Below, piece by piece: positions 1 through 21,500 of a DNA stretch of 64,000 nucleotides. Origin of the DNA: Reticulitermes lucifugus (lineage: Eukaryota; Arthropoda; Insecta; Blattodea; Rhinotermitidae). The stretch is taken from NCBI GenBank assembly GCA_026260175.1, contig JAKCWW010000781.1, forward strand, positions 1,507 to 65,506. Direction: 5' to 3'. Each line of letters opens with the position of its first letter. The stretch's first letter is position 1. Both the position numbers and the translations under genes were made by a program. The notes beneath the pieces are model-generated. The model worked only from the letters and a program-made list of their open reading frames with translations. It searched no databases and was not told the origin of the DNA.

Positions 1-240
1 ATATGTGTATGGTTGTACAGTTAGGCTTAGTAAGATTCCAAATTTTATAATTTTGACTAAACTAGATTTAGGCTTGATCTGTTGCCTTGAATCAGTGAAC
101 ATTATGAAATTTCACTTGCACATATGGTGTTGGTGATGTGTCTTGCTTGTTGTATTTGTTTTTTGTTAATGTGTTTGTGTATTCTGTTTCTTCATTTGTA
201 TTGGTATATTTCTACATCCTGCAGTTTCTTTTAACCTGCT

Positions 241-686
241 AGAGGATTTATTGAATGTAATGAAGATGATGAGCTCTGCGAGATTGACCACGACTGCGAG
301 CAGAGTTCTACAGCGAAGAGGAGCGTTATGGCATCCATGAGCCCTTATCATGAAATTTTGATAGAAAGGTAGAAGAAATCATGACAGTCCACCCTGCATA
401 CTTTCTTTAAAAAACGTGACGATACTCAACCAGGGACTTCGTAAGAGAACTAACGCTGCTTCATTACGCCATTGCCGGTTGTAAGTGTACAAAATATATA
501 TTTTAAATTTCCTTTATTATATTTACGTCATTTCAGAGCTTTAAATGCAATGCCATTATATTACTCATCAATGTTTGGGTGCCGGGAATGCGTCATTGAC
601 ATCGCATTGATTTACATCATAAAATCGTTTCAATTTACGCCGGTTCGTCCAGGAACGCATCCCCGGCGTAAATGGAGGGCTACCTG
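241..686 (+). mobile_element. 3' end of a Tigger/pogo-type DNA transposon
   Basis: One frame runs from 241 to 444. It has an acidic stretch (NEDDELCEIDHDCE), a middle SPYHEILIE, and an ending TLHTFFKKRDDTQPGTS before TAA. The pattern of an acidic block followed by a TLxxFFK tail and PGTS is typical of the C-terminus of Tigger/pogo transposases. Two in-frame stops show it is dead. Downstream AT-rich DNA ends in an inverted-repeat-like terminus reading CAGGTAGCCCTCCATTTACG on the minus strand (about 667-686), followed by TA at 687-688 as expected for TA-inserting elements. The left part lies outside the window or is lost. Confidence 0.55.
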
Positions 687-786
687 TATAGTATTCGTGT
701 AAAGATTGTAACATTTCAATATTATGTTGTATGAACAATGTAATATAATGCAATGATAATAATAATAATACAACAAAACCTTGTAG

Positions 787-954
787 CAGTCAATGCTATC
801 CTTCACAGTAAAGGAGTTCGCCCTATTTCAAAGCGATATTGTATACAAGATTCATACAAATAAGGTTACAAATTTAAAGACGGGCAAGAAATCATACTTC
901 ATTGCCGCTCTGCAACATTTGCTTCAGCAATACATGAACATGAAAGCCGAGGAT
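787..954 (+). other. Unassigned candidate coding exon (56 codons)
   Basis: An open stretch between an acceptor-like CTTGTAG and a consensus donor GTAAGT encodes a plausible globular peptide. It includes FALFQSDIVYKIHTNKVTN and KKSYFIAALQHLLQQYMNM. Codon use is more GC-rich than the flanks. I do not recognise the family and no partner exon could be joined in phase nearby. It may belong to an unseen gene to the left or right, or to a transposon. Confidence 0.3.
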
Positions 955-1731
955 GTAAGTAATATCAAAAGTCGCGCATTTGGAGAATGTGTGTCGCGAA
1001 ATTGAAGTACACGTTTCGTTTCTTTCTATGTTGCTTTATTGCATACATTATTTTCACTCTCAATCATACGCCGAAGGTACTAAACAGCGTTGACATCTAC
1101 TGGATAGATAGGAAGGTCAAGTAATTTCATCGTGATAGCTTATATTGGACGCCACTTGCACGACACACCACTTGTTGCCTTGGATGACGGAATTTAAGAG
1201 ACCATGGATGAAGTGTAGGTGGGCGTGGTAGGTTGAACTGAAATTTTTGGTTAGCAAATGCGGCTTAACATCTGCCTCATTCAACATTACTCGTATTACT
1301 TTGCTGTTGATGCTGTCATAGCTATAATACGGAATAATATGTGTATTTAAACCAAAAGGTAGTTCTGTTTTGCTTGGGGTGTGGCCTTTCAAAACGTATT
1401 TGGCTTCATTTGCTTGGAATGGTGATGTTTTTACTTTACGGGCACATGCAGTGTTTTAAGACCCAGTTAAAGTGAACTATTTAAAACAGTTGATGCTTAG
1501 TATATGTTATTGAAGTTGTTTCCATACCGTTTGCTGAAAGAGAAAATATTATATAAGTGTGTGCAATTTAATTGAACACTGTATAATGCAGATACTTCTA
1601 AGCAAGAAAGTAAACATTTAGTAAATAGCCAATGAGAGTTCTTCTGCATGGTTAGTATAATTGCTTGCGTAAGACAGCGCGGCCTTGTAAAAACATTCTG
1701 TATTTCCTCGTAACAGTGTAAGCAGTTCGAG

Positions 1732-10071
<8,340 letters not shown>

Positions 10072-10439
10072 GACTGCCTGACATGCATTTTGCTGTACAA
10101 GAAAGAGCTACTGTCTTCATCCAATCAGTTTCCACACTCACCTCTATGGATACCTTGATGTACCCTGCAGATCTTGATATTCAAAATTACCAGTATTGAA
10201 ATGTAACAGTTCTGTTATTGATACAGTTCTGAGATTACAGCTTGTAATCATATTGATTGTTTAGGTGACAAACTATGTTATATTGCAATAGCATCATCTC
10301 TTCCCGGTATGAAATGACCCATCACATTAATTCTGAATCTTCCTTCCCCTGCTTCTGACTTACAAGCAAAACAGAAAACAATAATGCAGTAGCCACATTT
10401 GAGTACATTTACAGTTGAGGTATGAGGTTTTCACTATGC

Positions 10440-10560
10440 TGAATAAGTATTAAATAATGGTCTTGTGGGATGTGATACCATGTAATCTGGTAGATAGATA
10501 CCAATGTTTCAAAGGAGCCTGCTGCCTCCATCATCACAGGAGGAGAAGGTAGTAACTATC
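10440..10560 (-). repeat. Family B repeat with degenerate hammerhead-like motif
   Basis: On the minus strand the order is TGATGATGGAGG, CAGCAGG, CTCCTTTGAAAC, ATTGGTATC, then a tail with CTACCAGATTAC and GGTATCACATCCCAC. The same order recurs in other copies in this window. A related, more decayed copy lies at about 9822-9905, also minus. Confidence 0.5.
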
Positions 10561-11214
10561 TGCCAGACTGCATGACATCATGATCTTTTTTTTTTGTGAA
10601 AGCTGCCAGGGCATGCTGTGTAGCATACACTGACCTACATTAGATTTCCCTCACACTGTGATTTTGGAACAAATGTGTTGTGTTTAACAACAATTAATAC
10701 AGGAAGATTTGTTCTTCTGTTTGGTGTGTGTACCATATTGATCATTTTGTATCAGTGTTCATGATAAATTCTAAGCTATTCATTTGGTCATATTTTTGAT
10801 ATTCTCTTTTTACACAGTGTGTTTTAGAGGTGAAAGAGGTACCATGCGAGAGTTACATGTTCTTGTCAGACAAACTGATTAAATTTCCAAAATGAGTGTA
10901 ATGTGTGAAGAAGTTCACGTGTTGTTACTGAGTCCACAACAGTGTTATGGAAAATGTGCCTTTTATTAGTAAAGCCTATTGAAAATTTGATAGGAAATTC
11001 TTCTACTCTGAACTAAATACACTGGTTGCATGAAGTTGTAATGGGTACAACAGCATATCTATTTTTTTTTTGTACCAGCCTGTTTACCTCTCCATGCCCA
11101 TCTCCTCCTGGCAGCATATATGTGAGCCCCCATGACAGCTCCCATGATTAGGGACATGATTAATGGGATGGTTTGTATGAAGATGGTATGAGATAGCTCC
11201 TCCACTGGTACTGA

Positions 11215-11485
11215 GACTAGGCTGTGGGCTGGACAACTGAGAAATTATGGTTCAATTCCTGGCAGGGGTATGAGCTTTTTCTGTTCTCCACAGTGTCTAG
11301 ATTGCACCCAGCCTCTTATTCAGTGGGTACTAAGGGTAAAGTGGCTGGGATGTGAAGCTGACAACTCTCCTCCATCTAGTGCCAAGGTTAATAATAATTC
11401 ATGGAGCTACACCTCCAGTGCCCCCTATGCCTTCTTGGTATGGTGCTTAATTAAGCATAGGGACAACTTTAGCTTTAAAGGTGGT
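11215..11485 (+). mobile_element. SINE-A copy (tRNA-headed SINE)
   Basis: It has the shared SINE-A layout. A tRNA-like head has a B-box-like GGTTCAATTCC. The body holds CCCAGCCTCTTATTCAGTGG, GGTAAAGTGGCTGGG and CATCTAGTGCCAAGG. The 3' part ends in GGTGCTTAATTAAGCATAGG and ACTTTAGCTTT. Compared with the best copy (23569-23858) it is old and diverged. Confidence 0.75.
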
Positions 11486-11771
11486 AAATATGTAAATAAC
11501 ATTTGTAAAATTTAAATATTTTGTATTAATCACAGAATTTATTGAAAAATGCTTTATATTGGTTCAAGTCCAAGTGGTAAATAAAGATTATGTGGTTAAG
11601 TATTAATCTTTGTGTATGAAACATTTTTTTATTGAACTTTCCCACTTGGGTACTCTTAGCACTTAACAAAACTTGAGCTTTTCTGTCTTACATTGATAAA
11701 GTGTCCTTTACCAAGATATGAAATGTAAGAACTTGTGCTAATTATTATTATTATTATTTTTTTTTTTTTTT

Positions 11772-11803
11772 TTNTTTTACTTTACTTTACTTTACTTTAC
11801 TTT
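11772..11803. repeat. (ACTTT)n microsatellite after a poly-T run with one N
   Basis: A long T run (with an unread base at 11774) is followed by about five copies of ACTTT. Confidence 0.9.
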
Positions 11804-12344
11804 GGATATTATAAGGTTATAACTGCCTCAGTCCTGGGTGCAAGTCAAGATACATGGTTAAACTGATTTATACATACCCACTTCTACACTAAAGCTGGAG
11901 TAAGCAGGGTTTTAAATTTGCTGTTTTTCATAAATTAAAGTTGGGACTGAAAATGACAAACAGTTAGTCTCTTGGTAATGCTCCATTTACTTAAAACAAT
12001 TGAGAATCAAGATTTTGAAATGGCACAAGTGCTGACAACAAGGAACTACTGCAGACATGGTATCAACTGGATGGTCATGCTCAACCACCTTGCCACAGAT
12101 TGCAGCATACTGCCAGCCACATTTCAAGATTTAAGGCATGGAATAACATTTATATTTTCATTCAAAATAGAGATAATTGATGGAAGTGAGGGGTTAAATT
12201 GAAGACATGGCTCTTCTACCCACAACAGTTTCCCATTTCTTTTTACTTTTTTTACTTACAGTTGTGAATGAGGACATTCTGGATGTAATGTTTGGCTGGA
12301 GAATGTTATTTCTGCCCATATATGTATATATTATATATAAGCAA

Positions 12345-12505
12345 ACAAAGGTGCCAAATAAATAAATAATCTAACCTAACATAGACCTAAAACCATTAAG
12401 ACCTAAAGACCTGAGTGCCAAAGAAGTAAATAAATAACCTAACCTAGACCTAAAGACCTGAGTGCCAAAAGTGTCAAATAAATAAATAACCTAAGCTAAG
12501 CTTAA
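12345..12505. repeat. Imperfect tandem repeat, about three degenerate units
   Basis: Units share AAATAAATAA, then AACCTAACC or AACCTAAGC, then ACCTAAAGACCTGAGTGCCA. They recur irregularly over 160 bp downstream of SQOR. Confidence 0.6.
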
Positions 12506-12959
12506 GACTAGGCCTAATGACTGAAGTGACTGAAACAGGCAAGTGAATGAAACGGGACAAAATCGTGAAAAGTTTGAAAACCACTGTTCTAGTGAGTGTC
12601 TGTTGTACTTGGTATTTGACAAGCATGACTGTATTCCAGTCTTAGCACAGAATTTTTCTGTATATCTGTTTAAGCACATTTTATTGTGCTCTGTAGTATA
12701 TTTTTCTGTAGGAAAATTCACCAGAGGAGAAAGTTAGAACATTGGCGTTAACAAAGAGAAGGATCTCTTTGTTGTCATGGTGAACTTTCTCCCACAGGAA
12801 CTAAGAGATACCTCCACACTGTCATGGAACAAGTTAGTGTGCAAGTATAATTTTTGTAATTTAAAATAATGGGCATTGTGTGAAGTATGTGCATTGTGTT
12901 ATTATGGTTGATAATGCACTACACTGCATAATAAAAGATAGTGTTCCCCAAATAATGTC

Positions 12960-13300
12960 AAGGTTACAAAATGAAGGGATTGGTAGGACATGTGGCATGC
13001 ATGGAAGGTTTCAGAAATTATATGTTTTGTAGGTCAGAGAAACTGAATGGAAGAAAGAGCAGTTCACTGACCATTGATCACATCTCAATGGGAGAGATTA
13101 GTTAGGGGGCCTAGACATACATGGAAGATATTAACATCATCTTACATAAGGTGTGATGTTTCTGATGGGATTGATGTGGCTCAGGGTGCTTGTAAACTCA
13201 GAATGAATATCCATGCTGTATGCAATGTGGGAAGCTTCTGTACTTGTTGGGCAACTGCTTGCTTTACAAGAAGGCAATGCTGTGGACTGTATGACCAAGG
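12960..13300 (+). mobile_element. RTE-like LINE 3' coding fragment
   Basis: Pieces of frame read GHVACMEGFRN, then RGPRHTWKILTSS and GIDVAQ, and finally CWATACFTRRQ. This order matches the C-terminal end of the RTE-like LINE proteins common in insect genomes (GHVARM, GRPRxRWED, DLAQDRxRW, NAGNFLTS). Frames are broken. A SINE-A body follows directly. Confidence 0.65.
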
Positions 13301-13324
13301 AGTCATCCTTCCATTTCATGCAGG

Positions 13325-13545
13325 AGAAAAGTTTTCTCTCATCTTCAAAGCATCCAGACAACTTCTGAAGCCAGCCCAACCTCCTATTCAGTCTGTGCTC
13401 AGGGTAAAGTGGCTGGGCCAGGAAGCAAACCACTTACCTCTGTCTAGTGCCAGCAGAAGAATGTGTGGGGCTGTATGTGCTGTACCTCCACATTGTTCTA
13501 TACCGTCACTGTGTGGTGCTTAATGAAACATGGAGACAGCTTTAC
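13325..13545 (+). mobile_element. SINE-A body fragment
   Basis: It contains CCAGCCCAACCTCCTATTCA, GGGTAAAGTGGCTGGGCC, CCTCTGTCTAGTGCCAG and GTGTGGTGCTTAATGAAACA in the SINE-A order. The tRNA-like head is missing. Confidence 0.65.
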
Positions 13546-14324
13546 GTTATATGGAGGTTTGTCAAGTTAATGAGTTGTGTTGTTCACAGCACAAACTATT
13601 GTGTGAACAATGGGAGGTGGATTAGCATTGAAAATCATGTACTTGTTCATAGGTAGCATTGACAAAATGTTGCTCCAAGTGATGATGAATGACCATGTGG
13701 TCATTGTGCACACTGTCGCCTGGGACCTCAGTGACTTCAGATTGAACTTGTATTTTGTATTACACTTTGTGTTGTTGTTGTTTTGTGTGTTGACTGTGTA
13801 ACACTGGGTAATGCTGCAGCTTTAATGTATTAGTGTTGTGTGTACTGTAAAGAAAATATCACCATCAGAAATGAAGTTTTTTATTCATGTAATCATAGAT
13901 ATGGCATATGTATTTAATTTATTTAATGTGGTGACAGTTGTGTATAATGGAGGCAGTTGTTTATAATTCGAGAATGTTCAACATTGTAAGTAATTTTGAG
14001 TGTGTGATTGTCCTTGTGATATCATTTTAGTAGAACTTTGAAATTCATTGTATGTAGTCCTGACCCTAAAATGTGTATTTGTACTGATAATGTTTGTAAC
14101 CAGGAAGTGTTCCAGATCTCGTTTCCTCAGTTTGTTCGAGAGGCAAAATATGAGAAAAGTGTATACAGTTGGCAGAAAAAGAATGTGGTATTAAATACTG
14201 TGTCTTTAAAAAACATACTGCACTTTCTCTTAATTCAGTTTTCCGAACATGACATTCCCATCCATGCTTCACTTGTTCTTTACATTCTTTGGTACAGGAT
14301 TTGAGGTGCTCACAGTGGTGAGGA

Positions 14325-14500
14325 TTCATAATGTATGGGGTAGGACACCGTGTAGTCTGGTACATGGTTATGGATGTTTTGGAGGAGTGTTCTGGGTCCA
14401 TCTTTATAGGCAGTCAGATGATGGTGGCAGTATGGCCTGACCGAAACCTCGGTACCCACCAGTCAGACTACACAATCCCATTAACTTGGAAGACTATAAT
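14325..14500. repeat. Family B fold-back (two arms head to head)
   Basis: The left arm (ACCGTGTAGTCTGGTACATGG) is the inverse of the right-arm tail (GGTACCCACCAGTCAGACTA). The right arm carries CAGATGATGG, CCTGACCGAAAC and the usual family B tail. The inner part is diverged. Confidence 0.5.
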
Positions 14501-15522
14501 TTTGAATCTTAATATTCTGCATTTTCCATGCATTGTATCACTATCGCAAAACAACTGAATACATGTATTAGGCAATAAATGTACCTTATTATTTTACGTT
14601 ATATTTTGATGTGAGCAGAAATATGTCGGAAAAAACAATGTAAAATAATATTTCCTAATAAGTGTTTTTAGTTGGTTTGTAATAATTTCGAAGTTCGCTA
14701 TTTTTAAGTGCCATTATGAATACAGTGGGGGTGAAGGAGAAGTTAATGGCAAAGCAGCAGGGTGCTACGTAGTGCCACAAGTTACAATCAGGACCATGCT
14801 TTACCCACAACCAGTGAGCCATTCCCGCTACAGTAACGCGTGAAGGGGCCGCATACGGCGGTGTAGTTTCATGTTGCCACGGAGTTTCCATTGTGTTCAA
14901 GGTATTATTCAGCACCATACCTGACGAGATAATGGCGATGATGATTCACCTTCCAATACATTTAAGCTGGAGTTTGAGTCAAGTTTTCCTTGGATGTTAT
15001 AACACATGAGGCAGTAACTGGTAAATTGTAAACAACGTTTCGAAAAAAAGTCAGTAATTGTTTACTTTCTGGAATCTGTGCTAGTTACCAGTCGACACGG
15101 CGTAACATCCCAAACACATAATTTGTCCCATAAGATCCCAAGAGCTCTGAATCTCCGGGTACACCGCCGAGAAAGCTGTAAAAGTCGACCTCGCCTCTGA
15201 CAGTGCAAACCTCAAACACGTGTCATTTCTTTATCTCTAGCGGTACTAAATGATTTGTAATCTCCAGGCCTCACAGGATGCAGAAATTAGGTTGGGAGCC
15301 ATGTGGATTGGTAACCAACATACAAATTTGCTTCCGGTACTTACCACGTTTCATTAAAGATGCTATTAATTGAGATTAACAGAACTAGTAAAAGGTGTTA
15401 AATAACGTGTGATATTCTCTCAACTTCTCTTTTATTGTGGGCCATACTTCTATGATAACCGTCATCCATTTGACTTCGTTCTGTTTACACCACGTATCTG
15501 AGCGACTTGTTTCGTTGCTAAT

Positions 15523-18500
15523 ATGGAAGGGCTTCTGCTTGTAAGTTGTGAAACATGACATTTGTATCTGTCACTTAGTGATTGGTTTGAGATTTGATGT
15601 AAAGTCCCCTTCAACTTCTACTCTTTTTTCCACAGAAATGTATTTACATTCAGTTGTGGTGTGCAGATGTGTGATGTGTCCACATGTTAATTAGATTTTA
15701 TTTGAATGTGCTTGTTTTGTGCAGGAACCAACATTGTATACGGTCAAGGGTATGGCAATCCTTGATAATGATGGAAACAGAATATTAGCCAAGTACTATG
15801 ACAAAAATGTATTTGCAACGGCAAAAGAACAAAAGGCTTTCGAGAAAAACCTGTTCAATAAGACACATCGAGCAAATGCAGAAATCATCATGCTTGATGG
15901 CCTTACGTGTGTGTATAGGAGCAATGTAGATTTATTCTTCTATGTCATGGGGAGCTCGCATGAAAATGAGGTAGTTATGCTGTAGTAGCTATAGGCATAC
16001 ATGTACAGTAGAATAATGATTTTTTGTAAGTGCAGTTACCTGAGTTTAGTAGTGTTATGCTGCCTACTGCCTTGTGTTTTATTTGAACAATTTGAAAATA
16101 CATGAGTTAGGGAATTCCCTGTTGTTCAGGTATCTTGGCCATGTTAAGACTTACGAAAGAAATCATATTGGGCATAAAGTGATTGTTTACTTTTTCTAAT
16201 ACAACTTCTGCTTGAAATTTGTTTCTTTGATAAACATTTGGGGAGTTACACATGAAATGTGTGCAGGAATACGTAGGTTTTCATGTAAACTGCCTGTTAT
16301 TGTTGTGCGATTGTAACCAGAATTGGACAGTATCTACAAATTTGATGAACCGTCCCGATATGGAATTTCATGAAAATATGTTGGAGTGGTTCTCGAATCA
16401 TTACATGAAGATGGATGGACTGACACGTAGAGAAGCAGCTGATGCGTTTTAGGAAACCTTTTGTAGTGAACACTCCAGTAAATATACTGACTACAGTAGC
16501 AGCTGCTCGTAAGTTTGGTATTTTGTAATTATTCGTCTTGTTTGCTGACACAGTGTTACGTTGCAGTTACACAGTCTTGGACAGTACAGTCCTCATCCTG
16601 TCTGATCATCTCATACCTAAAAAAACCTAGGAAGGAAAGCGTTTCATGAAACTTCTTACTTCATTATAGCTGGAAAGTTCACCTTTGGAAGCTGTTCATC
16701 TTGAACTTTTGTGTGCCAGAGGAGCTTTTGGAAGCTGCAACAAATGTCATAGTGTAACAAAGTGAGATGGTTCAGATCATGCCTTTTTTTTTTTTGGGAT
16801 GTTTGAGTTGAAGGTCATGTGGTAACCCATGGTGATTACAAATAAAGAAACAAATTAACTATTCAGTGCTGTAGAACATCATGTTTGTGAAGCTGCTAGT
16901 CACCCAGCTGGTCAAGAAATTCTGTACTTTGCTGGAATCCAAAGTGCAATTTTAATTGTTTAGTTATATACCATCAAAATGACAATGTGTGATATGCAAC
17001 AATACCTGTTTTAATATTTCTCCTACACATTTTGGTTATTTATGTAACTGTCATCAGTAGACATAAAAGTTTACATACAGAATGCACTGAATTCATGTAA
17101 CTTACATATAGTATATAGTCCACAATTTTATTTTCTTATATATGTACTTGCAGCAGAATACGTATTTTGAGGGTTGTTATGAGTTAATAGTCTACAGGTT
17201 TTCTAATTAAGTAATTTCTAAGTTTAAAATATAGAATTTGTTAAAATAATATCAACTAATGCCCTTTTAATTAAGTATGTGATGTTTCGTTCTTCATTTT
17301 GTTTCAGCCTTACGATACTGTGCTTGTCCATAGACACACTTGTCTTTATATGTCTTATACAAGTACTAATATCCAGTGTCCCCTGTCAGCATGTTTGACA
17401 GTGTTGTGCAGTAGTGCTTGCGTTATGGTTACGTGGTTATAAAATTTTATGAGAAATATAGCAGTGTAATGGTACAGAAACCAGTGTTTAATTGATAATT
17501 ATACAGTTCATGTATTTATTTTACAGCAGATTTCCATTAGTGCAGATTCTGACTACATTGAATTGTCAGATATAACTTTAAAAATTGTCAGATTATTACT
17601 GTTGTTGTAATTGTAGATGTGTAAACAGTATTTCACACAGAATTTAGAGGTACATTTATGATCTTTAGTATTTGATGAATGAAGAATGTATGATCAGTAG
17701 TTTGTCATGTTGATCTCAGGATTTATGGAAATGTGTCGTTTGGTTTATACATTATTTGTGGAGGTGGTCACATGGATGTCCTGATACCTGAACTCTACCT
17801 TTCTTGTAAAGTGATCGGAGGAAACTAATGGAGAAGATCTTGTGAATATTTGTCTGTCATGTGCCTTAATTCTTGAACCATTTCTGGGAATGTAATAAAA
17901 TTTTGTATGTGATGAATTTGTTGTAGTTGATTCTGATGAGCGTACTCAACTGTTTGTATGATGCAGTAAGTCAGATTTTACGGAAGAATGTTGAAAAGAG
18001 AGTCGTATTAGAAAACTTGGACATAGTTATGCTTGCCATGGATGAAATTTGTGATGGAGGGTGAGTATTGAGTCAGATGGAAGCTCCTAATTTGGTTCAT
18101 GCATGTGTTTCTTTACTGACTGATTGACAAATATCAGTGCATACTGATTTTAAATAGCGTGTAAGAGGTTATGTTGCTATATTGTGGATGTAGTTTTCAT
18201 TACATCCTATAGTCAGTTTCATATCATGCAGTTATTTGATATGTGATGTTTAGATATATGTCATTTCAGACACAAATGAATGTGGTAAAATTAAATTTAC
18301 TACTAATTGAACTGCAGAAACGATTAGAAATCTTTAAAATTTTGTTGATATGGCTGTACTGCATATTACGTTGCATGATATTTTTTGTTTCTGCTTTGTT
18401 TAAAAATTAATAGCATGTTTTTTATGACGTTTCCAGTGCCTCAGATTATGTAGTTGAACAAACAGAATAGGTAAGATAAGTTACGCAATTTTTCCTTTGG

Positions 18501-21500
18501 GGTGATTAGCACTGGTTCTACATAAATATTTCACCTGTGACTTTAAATCTGTAGTAAAACATCTAAAAGTTTGTTTTTTGAAAGCTTATTTGTTTTCTTA
18601 TTTATTTTGTGACAGTGAAAATGTTACGTTGATTTCCATGAGAGAAGATTGTTTTGTTGAATGTTCTGCCGTTATGGAATGTGTCCTTGACATTAACTGG
18701 GATAAAGCTGTATGTGTTTGAATTCTAGTGCTTTTTGTATCCCTAGCAGTACATATATTTGCACTGGGCTTTGAATGGTAAATGTTTGGATTGTGCTATA
18801 GTATTGCTATTCAAGTCTTGCTAATAAAAATACAAAATATCTCTATATGATTATTTTTTCAGAATTATAATGGAAGCTGACTCATCAGCAGTTGTTCAGA
18901 GAGTAGCTTTGCGAACAGATGACATTCCTCTGGGAGAGCAGACTGTGGCACAAGTATGATACCCCATCTTGAATTTTTTAAATCTTCTAGAATTAATGAG
19001 TGGCATTCTTCTGAAATACCAAGTCAGGTGGTGGGCTGAATTCTGTTTTGAACTGTAGGTGTTTGAATGTTTATTTGGTTGAATAAGTTACAAGTTTGTC
19101 AGTTCTACACAGTACTTCTGCCTGTGGTTTGAAAAGGAAACCGGTTCTTTTAAGTTTGTGGAGGTGGGAAGGATGTCTGTGATGGTAGATCTTTTGGATA
19201 TACTTTTGGATATATCTTTTGGAATCATGTTTGTGCAACACTGGCAAATCAATGATGCATATTTTTGGACAGGTGGAATGTCTGTAGATATGACTGTTCT
19301 GTTTTGTCTGCTGTATGAAGTAAAAGAGGACATGTTACTTCTGTTTGGATGGCTGACAGATGTAATGGCAGCTCGTTGCCTGTTCAGCAGCATGGTGGTT
19401 GGTTGCTAGCAAGATGTGGAGCACTGAGATGTATCTCATCTTTGTTACCAACAGTGTTACAGTTATGTTCACACTTAAGTGGTTTGCAGCAGATATTTTG
19501 TATCTTACTCCTGTACTGCAAGGAGCTTCCCTGTTCAGAAGAAACTGTTCATGAATGAATTAATTTGGTTTTGCTGTAGGACGAGAATGTTTGGGTTTAA
19601 GATGGTGGAAGTAACAGGAGGATATAGAAAATATAGGGGAGTGCATAATGAGCAGCTTTATAATTTATGCTTCTCACAAAATATGACTGTCATGAACAAA
19701 TTAAGGAGAATAAGATGGGAAGAGCATGTAGCATGTATGGGTAGATATGAGAATTGTACACACAATTTTAGTCTGAAAACCTGAAGAGGAAAGTCCGCTT
19801 TGGGAACCGAGGTATACATGGGAGGAAGATAGGTCTTCAAATAACAGAATGTGAGGATGTTGACTGACTGTATGTTGAAGATAGAGGAAATTTTGGTTTG
19901 TGTAAAAGGCAAGGAATTTTTTTGACTAGCTCGTGAATATGAGCTTCTGAACAAGCACTGTGCTTTGAGAAAATAGAGTTGCAACCGTGTTAGGGATGAA
20001 GTCTCAACAATTTTATGTAAATGTATGGAATTATTTTTTATTCATTAAACTAGATTTGAATGCATGTGACTTTCCAGTGGTGATATCTCAAAGATGTGTC
20101 CATCACTAACACACAATTGAAATTTTGAAAGGGGGAAATACAGGAAGATGTTTTCTAAATCTGTACAGAAACTTTGAGAATTGTACTGCAGAATTTCACC
20201 TTTTGGCTTCAGTGCATTTTCTCATAGAGAAGAGGAAACATCAAACGTGTTTCATATTGAGGACTTTAGTTTCTATGTGCAGTCATTTCAAATGCAAAAA
20301 TACCGTATTTTTTGGCATATAAGACACACTTTTGTCACCTAAAAATTTGTCTGAAAAATGGAGTGCGTCTCATACGCCGAAAAATACGGGGAATTTTTAT
20401 CTGTCAAAGTCTACTCTATTTGTTTACTGCGCCAGTCCCCCCTTCTCTCTGCACTATATATGCTGGGCCCCGCAGATGGATGGGTAGGCACACAACAGAG
20501 ATGTAATATACAAATAAGAAAAACGTATATTATAACACAACATGACTCCATAAGAAACATTTAATACAATGATATACAATACTGACCAACAGACATAACA
20601 TAAAACTGACCAAGCAATTACTTGTCACATACATACCGAAATAAAGTTACCTTGGCATAGTTGTGGGACTAAAACCCAACTAAAATGAAGACCAGGGACC
20701 ACGACCGCCGCCAAGGGACTCCAACCCTACCAACTAGGTTGCTGAACAGAATTTAGACCCCTTGGCCGAGACGAAATTTTGATGTATCTTCCAGGCGGCT
20801 AGGATCAGAGTGGTGATCTCAAGCATACACACGTAAGAAGAAAACTCAGGGCAGGAGGGGAATAGGAGAGGGGGTAAGTAGGAGGAAACGATGCGCGCGA
20901 CGAAGGTCCATAGGTCGGTAACTGGTCAGGGGTACTGGGAGCGGACTCCCGGACAAAATGAGTTATGGCTCTAATTTTTTTGACAGCTAGGTAATCGAAT
21001 GTTCTGGGCACTCGTTGATTCAGGGTCTGCTAGATCCCTGGTTTCGCACGAGCAATTTGATGTATCTTCCAGGCGGCTAGGATCAGAGTGGTGATCTCAA
21101 GCATACACACGCCTGAGGAAAACTCAGGGCAGGAGGGGAATAGGAGAGGGGGTAAGTTACGTGTGTTGGTACGTTCGTGTAAACCGTTGGGCATGTGTGT
21201 TCAGCACATGCTCACGTGTTGGTGATGTCAGTTTTTCTTCTAGTTGCACAGTCTCGCAGTAGACTAACCCATGAATGACCCGAATCACAGAATGGGTTAA
21301 GAATTCGTGAGATGCAGTGAAAACCGAGATAGTTTTTAAATGTTTTAAGAAGTGTGGCATTAGTAATTCCCTTGACGGTACAGAGGATAATTTATTGTTT
21401 GAAGACAGTGATGACTTTGTTCCTGATTGATAGGAACTTTCAAGTGTATCTAGCTCTGAAGATGACGATTTTTGTGGATTTGAGGATGAAGATTAATATC

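Larger units (their letters stand above)
10072..15522. other. Spacer between SQOR and COPZ1
   Basis: No further gene is supported here. The spacer holds SINE-A, a LINE fragment, family B repeats and simple repeats. The 14650-15520 part is richer in CG dinucleotides and lies upstream of COPZ1, so it probably includes that gene's promoter. No clear TATA box was found. Confidence 0.6.

Noticed and set aside
12420-12500. AACCTAACCT stretches resembling the insect telomere repeat
   Set aside because: Only one or two units within an irregular tandem repeat; not a telomeric array.
14655-14918. 87-codon minus-strand frame upstream of COPZ1
   Set aside because: No recognisable domain and no partner exon. 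The CG-richer region is better explained as promoter-proximal DNA.
16252-16452. 66-codon frame in COPZ1 intron 2 that could be an extra exon
   Set aside because: The exons on both sides already join in phase to give the full zeta-COP sequence, leaving no room for it.
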